A stretch of 5,630 nt of DNA from assembly GCA_003224785.1 (NCBI GenBank), contig QHZV01000116.1, positions 5,009 through 10,638 of the forward strand, written 5' to 3'. The notes under the pieces were generated by a model that saw only the letters and a list, made by a program, of their open reading frames with translations, made no database searches and was not told the origin of the DNA. A program made the translations under genes and the position numbers. Below are positions 1 to 5,630 of this stretch, one piece after another (position 1 is the stretch's first letter; each line of letters begins with the position of its first letter). The stretch comes from Acidobacteriota bacterium (GTDB taxonomy: Bacteria; Acidobacteriota; Terriglobia; Terriglobales; Acidobacteriaceae).

Positions 1-2
1 TT

Positions 3-1661
3 CGCCTGAAACCGACGCTGTTTGTTCCAAACCTGTTCCTCGGCCTCGACTATCTAAGGTTAAAGCATTTCAAAGATGCGATTCCGTATCTCAAAAAAGC
101 GGCGATCTCCAATCCTGCAGATATTCAACCCCAGTTGGGTCTGGCTCAAGCATATGCGAGCACCGGAAATACGCGTCTCGCGATCGGTTCCTATTTGCGA
201 GCATCGAAAATTGATCCGGCAAAGGCCGACACCTGGTATCACCTCGGCGTTAGCTATCTGGAACAGGTGGAAAGCGATGCCCGCATTCTGTTCACACGGC
301 ACCGGAACTCAGCCTACTTGCAGGCACTCATAGCGGACACATTCTCTGAGCAGAAAGCGCTCATTCAATCCGACCAAAGCTACAAAGAACTGTTGGCAAT
401 GCCGAAATTTCCTGCGGGCACGCACGCGAGCTATGGTTTCGTGCTGGCAACTCACCATGATCTCGCCGGCGCCGAGCGCGAATTCAATGCTGAACTCGCG
501 ACCGACCCCGGTAGCCTGATGGCGAAGCTCGGCCTTGCGCGATTGCATCTTGAGCAAGGTGCAACACGACAAAGTGCGAAGGAAATTGAGGATATATTCA
601 AAACCGACGCAGGTTTTCTCAGGTCCAACGCTGTACGGTTCAATGCGGCCCTTACTCAGCAGAACCGCTCGGAGCTGCAGCGCGCCCTGGAAGAGCGGCG
701 CGCGGCCGGCGAAATTCGGGAAGAAATTGCAGCACTGTTTCGCAATGACGCTGGGGATAACTCCGGTCTGCGGCGATCGAGCCCGGAAACTGGGACTCCA
801 GTTCAGTTAACCAACTTGGCGTTTTCGAAAGCAGCCGGGCTGTACGCCGATGGAAGATACGGGGACTGTACCACCCTGCTGGCCTCTCGATTTTCTCTGC
901 TCCAGACCAAAGATCTCCAGTTGCTCGCAGGTTGCGCATACTCAACCGGCGATTACCAGAATGCGTTTGCCGCGGCAACCAAACTGGCGGCTAACCCGGC
1001 AACCGAACCCGAGGGCCTGTACTGGGAAACAAAATCAGCTGAGCAGCTTGCAACGGAAGCATTGGCGCGCGCCAGCGAACTTGATTCCAACTCGCCGAAG
1101 TTGCACGTCCTGCTGGGAGACATTTATCGCCAGCGAAAATCTTTTCCAGAGGCGGAACAGGAGTATCGCAAAGCTTTGACACTGAATCCCGACGATACCG
1201 GCGGGTTATTCGGCCTGTCATTGGCTCTGCTGGCCGACGGTCAAAACAATGAGGCGCTTCGCCAGGTACAAGCTGCACTCGAAAAGAATCCCGACGATCC
1301 GGAATTGAACGCTGTCATGGGGGAAATCCTTTGCGCGCGAAGTGATTTCGCTGGAGCCGAGGGCTACCTGAAAAAAAGCCTGAACACAAAGCCGGAATAC
1401 GTTCCTCATGTTCATGCTTTACTCGGCAAGGTCTATGCGCAGACAAACCGCACGCAACAAGCGATTTCAGAGTTGAAACTCGCGCTCCCCGGCGACAAAG
1501 ACGGGCATTTGCACTATCAGATTGCCCGTCTCTACTTGAAAGTGGGCGATCAGGGCTCGGCTAAACAAGCCTTTGAAGTGTCTTCGCGAATCCGACGCGA
1601 AGGTCTGACCAGAGCAGCAGTTGCAATGCAGCAGGGCGAAGACGAAATCGAACCGCAATAG
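3..1661 (+). CDS. TPR-repeat protein, 5'-truncated by window edge
   Basis: The reading frame is open from the first complete codon at base 3 to TAG at 1659-1661 (552 visible residues). The first start-like codon, TTG at 135, is an internal Leu inside a TPR helix, and the TPR-like sequence continues upstream of it, so the real start lies outside the window. Two TPR-like units (visible residues about 8-76) open the fragment, with the turn motif ending in NPAD and then DPAK. A looser helical middle (about 77-360) follows. The C-terminal end has four clean tandem 34-residue TPRs (365-398, 399-432, 433-466, 467-500) and a fifth, shorter one to about 531, each with the LG...Y/L...A...Y..AL..NP pattern. 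The tail is short and acidic. TPR arrays are protein-binding scaffolds; no catalytic domain is visible. The style matches large TPR proteins I associate with Acidobacteria. The partner and location are unknown because the N-terminus is missing. It lies 67 bases upstream of the GH31 gene and may be co-transcribed with it. Confidence 0.9.
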   Translation, partial: RLKPTLFVPNLFLGLDYLRLKHFKDAIPYLKKAAISNPADIQPQLGLAQAYASTGNTRLAIGSYLRASKIDPAKADTWYHLGVSYLEQVESDARILFTRHRNSAYLQALIADTFSEQKALIQSDQSYKELLAMPKFPAGTHASYGFVLATHHDLAGAEREFNAELATDPGSLMAKLGLARLHLEQGATRQSAKEIEDIFKTDAGFLRSNAVRFNAALTQQNRSELQRALEERRAAGEIREEIAALFRNDAGDNSGLRRSSPETGTPVQLTNLAFSKAAGLYADGRYGDCTTLLASRFSLLQTKDLQLLAGCAYSTGDYQNAFAAATKLAANPATEPEGLYWETKSAEQLATEALARASELDSNSPKLHVLLGDIYRQRKSFPEAEQEYRKALTLNPDDTGGLFGLSLALLADGQNNEALRQVQAALEKNPDDPELNAVMGEILCARSDFAGAEGYLKKSLNTKPEYVPHVHALLGKVYAQTNRTQQAISELKLALPGDKDGHLHYQIARLYLKVGDQGSAKQAFEVSSRIRREGLTRAAVAMQQGEDEIEPQ

Positions 1662-1710
1662 TCGAGCAGCTCTTCCGCGAGACAAGCTGTATCTTTTCAC
1701 AACTCTGAAA

Positions 1711-1715
1711 GGGAG
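1711..1715 (+). promoter_or_regulatory. Ribosome binding site for the GH31 gene
   Basis: GGGAG, preceded by AAA, lies 13 bases before GTG at 1729. The spacing is somewhat long but usable. It supports the GTG start, together with the in-frame TAA at 1726-1728, which rules out any start further upstream. Confidence 0.55.
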
Positions 1716-1728
1716 ATTGGCTAGCTAA

Positions 1729-1794
1729 GTGAACAAAAAGACTGGTGTTCTTTTCGTGTCGCTTGTTGTCACGTCGGCAGTATGGTCCGCTGCC
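1729..1794 (+). other. Predicted signal peptide of the GH31 enzyme
   Basis: Residues 1-22 show a short basic start (Lys3, Lys4), a hydrophobic core rich in Val, Leu and Phe, and a small-residue end Ser20-Ala21-Ala22 before Gln23. This is a typical Sec/SPI signal with no lipobox Cys. The exact cleavage site is inferred by eye. Confidence 0.75.
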
Positions 1795-4179
1795 CAACCG
1801 CAGTTTGCCGTCAAGCAGTCTCAGAAAGATTCGAATGGTGTGACGCTTCGAACCGCGACCGGTATGATGCGAGTGGAACTCTGCGGCGATCGCGTCGTGC
1901 ACGTGGTTGCCACTCCAGAGGCGCAAATTCCCACGCCAAAAGTTCCCATAGTCACGGGTTCATGCAAGGTTGATAACGTTCACATCAATATCGCCAAGCA
2001 GGAAATCCGGCTCTCCACAGCGGCGATCGCCGTCACGATTGACACTGCCACCGGAGTAACCAAGTTCTTGTCTGCGGACGGGAGGATCGTGCTCGCCGAA
2101 CCCAAACAAGGCGGCAAGAGCTTTGACGTGCCCTCGGTCTTTGAAGCGAAGACTTGGCAGGTCCAACAAACGTTTCTTTCCCCTTCCGACGAGGCACTAT
2201 ACGGCCTCGGACAACACCAGGAAGGCATCTTCAACGTCCGTGGAGTGCCCATCCGCCTGCATCAGGCAAACACAAATGTGTCGGTGCCGTTTCTGCTGTC
2301 GAGCAAGGGGTATGGAATTCTATGGAACAATCCGTCCCTGACTGATTTCAATCCGGCAGACCAAGCGATTGAAATTGACTCGAATACCGGAAAGGGGAAG
2401 TTCATCACCGGCGCAAAAGGCCGTTACGGCTTCCTGCTAGCCAGCGACAACAAAGACCAACTCGTCGTGGATGTGGGCGGCAAGCACGTGATCGACTTGG
2501 TGAACATGTGGACTCCGAGCTCGGGATCCGGCGTGATGGATCTTGAGGCGGGCAAAGAGTACGAGGTCTCGGCCAAGGGTGGTCCCGGAGGTATCCAGTT
2601 GTCGACCCGTCCGCCGCGGGACACAACCACATTCCGCTCTGAAGTGGGGCAGGCCATTGACTATTACTTCTTCTACGGACCGGAGTTGAACAGTGTCATT
2701 GCCGATTATCGGCAGCTGACCGGCGAAGCGCCGCTGCTTCCGAAGTGGGATTACGGATATTGGCAGTGCCGGGAGCGCTACCACACGCAGAAGGAAAGTC
2801 TCGATGTTGGCGCCGAGTTCCGCAAACGCAAGCTCCCCGTTGACGCCTTGGTGCAGGACTGGCAGTACTGGGGCAAGTACGGCTGGAACGCTATGAAGTT
2901 CGATGAAAGCATCTATCCTGACCCCAAAGGGATGATGGAGCAATTCCACGCGTTGGATGAGCACGTGCCGATTTCGGTATGGTCAAGGTTCGGCGAAGAT
3001 TCCGATGTTTATAAACGGATGAGCGCCAAGTCTCTGCTGGTTCCAGGAACTCCATGGACCGACTTCTTCAATCCGGAAGCGCAAAAAGCCTTCTGGTCGG
3101 AACTCAATCAGGGCCTCTTGGTTTATGGGCTAGATGGCTGGTGGATGGACGCGTCCGAGCCAGAGTTTGACATTCTCAAAGGTCGGCAGACATTCCTTGG
3201 CAGCGGCGAATCCGTGCGCAATGCCTTTCCTTTATATGTCACCAAAGCAATCTATGAAGGCCAGCGCGCAACCACGGACCGCAAGCGAGTGGTCATCTTT
3301 ACCCGTTCCGCATTCAGCGGACAACAAAGGTATGCGGCGATCACCTGGTCTGGAGATATCTCCGCGAACTGGGTTACGTTTCAACGGCAGATTCCGGCGG
3401 GACTGAACTTCAGCATGGCCGGCCTCCCTTACTGGACGACCGACGGTGGCGGCTTCTTCCGGCCCAAAGACCAATATACGAATGAGGCGTACCACGAACT
3501 CCTGATTCGCTGGTTCCAGTACGCAACATTCTGTCCCATCTTCCGCGTGCACGGATGGATTTCGAATGCCGAGATCTGGAACTACGGTCCGAAGGTTCTG
3601 GACATCACCACGCAATACGATGAGTTGCGCTACCACCTATTGCCATACATCTATTCCTCAGCCTGGGGCGTTACCAATAAGGGCGAGACCCTGATGCGCG
3701 CGCTGCCTCTCGAATTCCCCAATGATTCTGGTTCGCGCGCAGTCGGTAAACGCGAAACCGGCGGTCGGAGCGTCACCTCCGAAGCTCCGCTTGAGAAGAT
3801 GCCGATTTTTGTCCGGGCTGGCTCGATCGTTCCTTACGGCCCGCGTGTGGAATCGGCTGCCGGCAAACCCGATCCCATTGATGTGCGGATCTATACCGGA
3901 GCCAATGGCGATTTCACTCTGTATGAAGACGAAGGCGACAATTACGACTACGAACATGGGGCCCGTTCCATCATTCCCATCCACTGGGACGACAAGTCCT
4001 TGACCCTTAGCATCGGGGCGAGGGAAGGCAGTTTCCCGGGAATGCTGGAGCACCGGACCTTCCGCGCAGTCATCGTTCGTGACGGACATGGAACCGGCAT
4101 CGCTTCGAGTCCCGAGCCCGATGCTGCGGTTGAGTATGACGGCCAGGCCGCCGCAATCCAGGTTAAGTCTAAGATGTAA
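1729..4179 (+). CDS. Exported GH31 glycosidase, alpha-xylosidase-like
   Basis: This 816-residue protein belongs to glycoside hydrolase family 31, retaining enzymes that release alpha-xylose or alpha-glucose from oligosaccharide ends. GTG at 1729 is chosen because TAA precedes it directly and because it gives a signal peptide: MNKK, a hydrophobic stretch to about residue 19, and likely cleavage after Ala22. There is no lipobox Cys, so a periplasmic or secreted location is inferred. Domains in order: N-terminal beta-sandwich (about 23-205, with YGLGQHQ at 158-164 and GYGILWNN at 194-201), a PA14-like insert (about 207-296), the (beta/alpha)8 barrel (about 335-655), and C-terminal beta domains. 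Active-site motifs are WDYGYWQ from Trp340, QDWQYWG with Asp377, WWMDASEPE with nucleophile Asp474, TWSGD with acid/base Asp543, WTTDGGGFF with Asp572, and FRVHG with Arg606 and His608. The GYWQ..ERY and WWMDASEP forms and the PA14-like insert favour alpha-xylosidase (xyloglucan oligosaccharides) over alpha-glucosidase; substrate certainty is moderate. About 35-40 residues usually present after FPND (663-666) are absent near 672-675, so activity is uncertain. Confidence 0.95.
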   Translation: MNKKTGVLFVSLVVTSAVWSAAQPQFAVKQSQKDSNGVTLRTATGMMRVELCGDRVVHVVATPEAQIPTPKVPIVTGSCKVDNVHINIAKQEIRLSTAAIAVTIDTATGVTKFLSADGRIVLAEPKQGGKSFDVPSVFEAKTWQVQQTFLSPSDEALYGLGQHQEGIFNVRGVPIRLHQANTNVSVPFLLSSKGYGILWNNPSLTDFNPADQAIEIDSNTGKGKFITGAKGRYGFLLASDNKDQLVVDVGGKHVIDLVNMWTPSSGSGVMDLEAGKEYEVSAKGGPGGIQLSTRPPRDTTTFRSEVGQAIDYYFFYGPELNSVIADYRQLTGEAPLLPKWDYGYWQCRERYHTQKESLDVGAEFRKRKLPVDALVQDWQYWGKYGWNAMKFDESIYPDPKGMMEQFHALDEHVPISVWSRFGEDSDVYKRMSAKSLLVPGTPWTDFFNPEAQKAFWSELNQGLLVYGLDGWWMDASEPEFDILKGRQTFLGSGESVRNAFPLYVTKAIYEGQRATTDRKRVVIFTRSAFSGQQRYAAITWSGDISANWVTFQRQIPAGLNFSMAGLPYWTTDGGGFFRPKDQYTNEAYHELLIRWFQYATFCPIFRVHGWISNAEIWNYGPKVLDITTQYDELRYHLLPYIYSSAWGVTNKGETLMRALPLEFPNDSGSRAVGKRETGGRSVTSEAPLEKMPIFVRAGSIVPYGPRVESAAGKPDPIDVRIYTGANGDFTLYEDEGDNYDYEHGARSIIPIHWDDKSLTLSIGAREGSFPGMLEHRTFRAVIVRDGHGTGIASSPEPDAAVEYDGQAAAIQVKSKM
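2347..2616 (+). other. PA14-like insert within GH31 N-terminal region
   Basis: Residues about 207-296 lie between the end of the N-terminal beta-sandwich (GYGILWNN) and the SEVGQAIDYYFF segment that leads into the barrel. Simpler GH31 enzymes pass from one to the other almost directly. The core (from Gly231) reads like PA14: GRYGFLLAS, then VVDVGGKHVIDL, then a DLEAGKEYEV strand, then GGIQLSTRP. PA14 inserts at this position are known in alpha-xylosidases of the Cellvibrio Xyl31A type, where they help bind longer xyloglucan oligosaccharides. Here the first strands of the usual roughly 140-residue module seem to be missing or too divergent to see. Confidence 0.55.
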
Positions 4180-4464
4180 CGGAGCTCGTTACCCCATTAA
4201 CGCCAGAAGGATAAAACCTTGCGTTCGTACCCCTGTCGAGCGTCTTGCATGAACGGTACTTTGTTTACCACGAGGTGCGTTCCTGAACTCGCTCCCCGGC
4301 ACAGATAGCACGGTACCAACTCGATCCCGCCGGCGCGCTGCACATCCTTCGAAGATTTGGGATTCTTTCGCACGATTTAGATGCGGTGGGTATCGAGCAT
4401 CGCCTACATGCTGGACTCAGCCTCTCCTGATAATCTCAAGATAGGTCACGGGAGACAGCAGTCG
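4180..4464. other. Intergenic region, no confident gene
   Basis: These 285 bases separate the GH31 stop from the favoured start of the ABC-F gene. A 58-codon minus-strand frame (GTG at 4373 to TAA at 4197) and a 47-codon plus-strand frame without a usual start (4287-4430) are open, but neither has a recognisable product or a convincing ribosome site. A weak inverted repeat CGTTA/TAACG (4187-4191 and 4198-4202) follows the GH31 stop without a T-run. No convincing promoter, tRNA or terminator is seen. A promoter for the ABC-F gene probably lies here, because the gap is much longer than the one between the TPR and GH31 genes. Confidence 0.5.
4450..4454 (+). promoter_or_regulatory. Ribosome binding site favouring TTG start of ABC-F
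   Basis: GGGAG ends 10 bases before TTG at 4465. Neither alternative in-frame ATG (4381, 4408) has a comparable purine-rich site at suitable spacing, so this site decides the start call. Confidence 0.5.
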
Positions 4465-5630
4465 TTGCCGCCAATCATCAATGCGCAGAGAATCTCGAAA
4501 GCCTTCGGAGCGAAGCCGCTCTTTCAGGACGTTTCTTTCACGGTTTCGGAGGGAGATCGCATTGGACTGATCGGGCCGAATGGTTCTGGGAAATCCACAT
4601 TGCTGCGCATTCTAGCCGGGACGGAAGAGCCCGACGGTGGGAATGTGGCGATCCGCAAGCGACTGCGACTTAGCTACGTGGAACAAGACTCGAGGTTCAA
4701 AGCGGCAGACACAGTTCGATCTGTCATCGAGAGGGCTCTGCAGGGTTCGGCGTCACACGATCTTGAGGGCGCTACCCATTTTGCTGAGACGCTGGGCCGC
4801 GCCGGTTTCGAGGATATGGAAATGGAAGCGGCCTCGCTATCCGGCGGCTGGCAGAAGCGCCTGGCCATAGTGGAGGCGCTGGTCCAAGCGCCGGACGTGT
4901 TGCTACTGGATGAGCCTACGAATCATCTAGATTTCGCCGGTATCGAATGGCTCGAAGGTCTGCTGGAACAGGCCGCATTTGCCTGCGTGGTCGTAAGCCA
5001 TGACCGCTACTTTCTGGAGAATGTAGCCTCCACAATGGCGGAACTGAGCAAGATCTATCCCGATGGATTGCTCCGGGTGCGCGGGAATTACAGCACTTTC
5101 CTCGGGAAGAAGGAAGAATTTCTTCATGCTCAGTCAAAGCGCCAGGAAGCTCTGGAGAATCTGGTTCACTCCGAGATCGAGTGGCTCCGCCGAGGGGCAA
5201 AGGCGCGTACGCGGAAATCCAAAGCACGCATTGATAAAGCCGGGGAACTGATGCACGAGCTCGCCGATTTGAATGTCAGAACCCGGAGTGCCACGGCACA
5301 AATTGATTTCTCCGCGACCGATCGAAAGTCCAAGCGCCTGGTTGAACTTGAGAACGTCACCTACGAAGTCGGGGACCGTCTCCTGTTCGAGCGGCTGAAT
5401 TTTGTTATCTCAGCCGGGATGCGGGTGGGGTTGGTGGGGCCGAATGGTAGCGGCAAAACTACCTTGTTGCGCCTCTTATGTGGAGAATGGACCCCCACTC
5501 ACGGAAATATTCTCCGTGCCGACAGGTTGCGAATCGTGCATTTCGACCAGGGGCGTCAGCTCGACATGAACATGACCTTGCGTCAGGCGCTGGCGCCCGA
5601 AGGCGACTCTGTCATTTATCAGGATCGTGT
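4465..5630 (+). CDS. Uup-type ABC-F ATPase, 3'-truncated by window edge
   Basis: This is a soluble tandem-ATPase protein of the ABC-F family. ABC-F proteins lack membrane segments and act on the ribosome, typically at the E site, rather than as transporters. The frame stays open to the window edge (388 visible codons, of a usual 600 or more). TTG at 4465 is chosen because GGGAG lies 10 bases upstream and because the protein then begins MPPIINAQRISKAFG, matching usual family N-termini. In-frame ATGs at 4381 and 4408 would add 28 or 19 unusual residues; TAG at 4378 blocks anything longer. With TTG as residue 1: Walker A GPNGSGKST at 37-45, signature LSGGWQKR at 125-132, Walker B plus glutamate DVLLLDEPTNHLD at 144-156 (Glu150), switch His179 in SHDRYF, and GNYS at 207-210. 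A basic helical linker follows (about 215-285; WLRRG at 240-244, then Lys/Arg-rich), typical of Uup. The second ATPase domain begins near 292, with Walker A GPNGSGKTT at 325-333. The C-terminal part that would confirm Uup is outside the window. Confidence 0.93.
   Translation, partial: MPPIINAQRISKAFGAKPLFQDVSFTVSEGDRIGLIGPNGSGKSTLLRILAGTEEPDGGNVAIRKRLRLSYVEQDSRFKAADTVRSVIERALQGSASHDLEGATHFAETLGRAGFEDMEMEAASLSGGWQKRLAIVEALVQAPDVLLLDEPTNHLDFAGIEWLEGLLEQAAFACVVVSHDRYFLENVASTMAELSKIYPDGLLRVRGNYSTFLGKKEEFLHAQSKRQEALENLVHSEIEWLRRGAKARTRKSKARIDKAGELMHELADLNVRTRSATAQIDFSATDRKSKRLVELENVTYEVGDRLLFERLNFVISAGMRVGLVGPNGSGKTTLLRLLCGEWTPTHGNILRADRLRIVHFDQGRQLDMNMTLRQALAPEGDSVIYQDR

Noticed and set aside
652..978. 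108-codon minus-strand frame opposite the TPR gene
   Set aside because: The plus-strand TPR frame is continuous and family-like; the antisense frame has no supporting feature.
135..1661. Starting the TPR gene at TTG 135
   Set aside because: The frame is open from base 3, and the upstream codons encode a clear continuation of the TPR pattern (LFLGLDYLRLKHF..A..YLKKA), so TTG 135 is an internal Leu codon.
2437..2964. 175-codon minus-strand open frame opposite the GH31 gene
   Set aside because: It lies wholly inside the GH31 coding region, and its translation resembles no known family; it is an antisense shadow of biased codons.
3232..4089. Two minus-strand frames of about 134 and 143 codons opposite the GH31 3' half
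   Set aside because: Both are shadows of the GH31 coding strand, with no ribosome sites and no recognisable motifs.
4187..4202. Possible terminator hairpin after the GH31 gene
   Set aside because: The stem is only 5 bp (CGTTA/TAACG) with a 6-base loop, is AT-rich, and has no following T-run; chance is likely.
4637..4870. 77-codon plus-strand frame within the ABC-F gene
   Set aside because: It is out of frame with the ABC-F gene, whose Walker A, signature and Walker B motifs run unbroken through the same bases.
1..5630. CRISPR arrays, insertion sequences, tRNA or rRNA genes
   Set aside because: No regularly spaced repeats, transposase motifs, terminal inverted repeats or tRNA-like cloverleaf segments were found on reading the window.

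Overview
The window reads as an ordinary stretch of a soil-type Acidobacteriota chromosome (Terriglobia-like). This is inferred from the style of the TPR protein, the moderately GC-rich coding with GC-leaning third positions, and recurrent GTG/TTG starts. No rRNA, tRNA, mobile element or CRISPR is visible, so the taxonomic guess rests only on remembered protein similarity. All three genes lie on the plus strand.

Layout. (1) Bases 3-1661 hold the 3' part of a TPR-repeat protein whose frame is open to the left edge, so its true start lies outside the window. (2) After a 67-base gap containing a Shine-Dalgarno-like GGGAG, bases 1729-4179 encode an exported glycoside hydrolase family 31 enzyme of the alpha-xylosidase-like type. 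It starts at GTG, directly after an in-frame TAA. Its catalytic core is complete (nucleophile Asp474, acid/base Asp543) and a reduced PA14-like module sits in its N-terminal region. About 35-40 residues normally found just after the barrel appear to be missing in frame at residues 672-675. (3) Bases 4180-4464 have no confident gene. (4) From about 4465 to the right edge runs a Uup-type ABC-F ATPase, cut by the window end. It most likely starts at TTG; two in-frame ATGs lie upstream.

How the genes relate. The TPR gene and the GH31 gene are close and co-directional and may be co-transcribed. The TPR protein would be a scaffold, and the GH31 enzyme would trim alpha-linked xylose or glucose from plant-polysaccharide oligosaccharides outside the cytoplasm. 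The ABC-F protein is a cytoplasmic translation-associated ATPase and looks functionally unrelated. I do not see a new multi-gene system here. The observation most worth checking is the apparent in-frame deletion in the GH31 gene.
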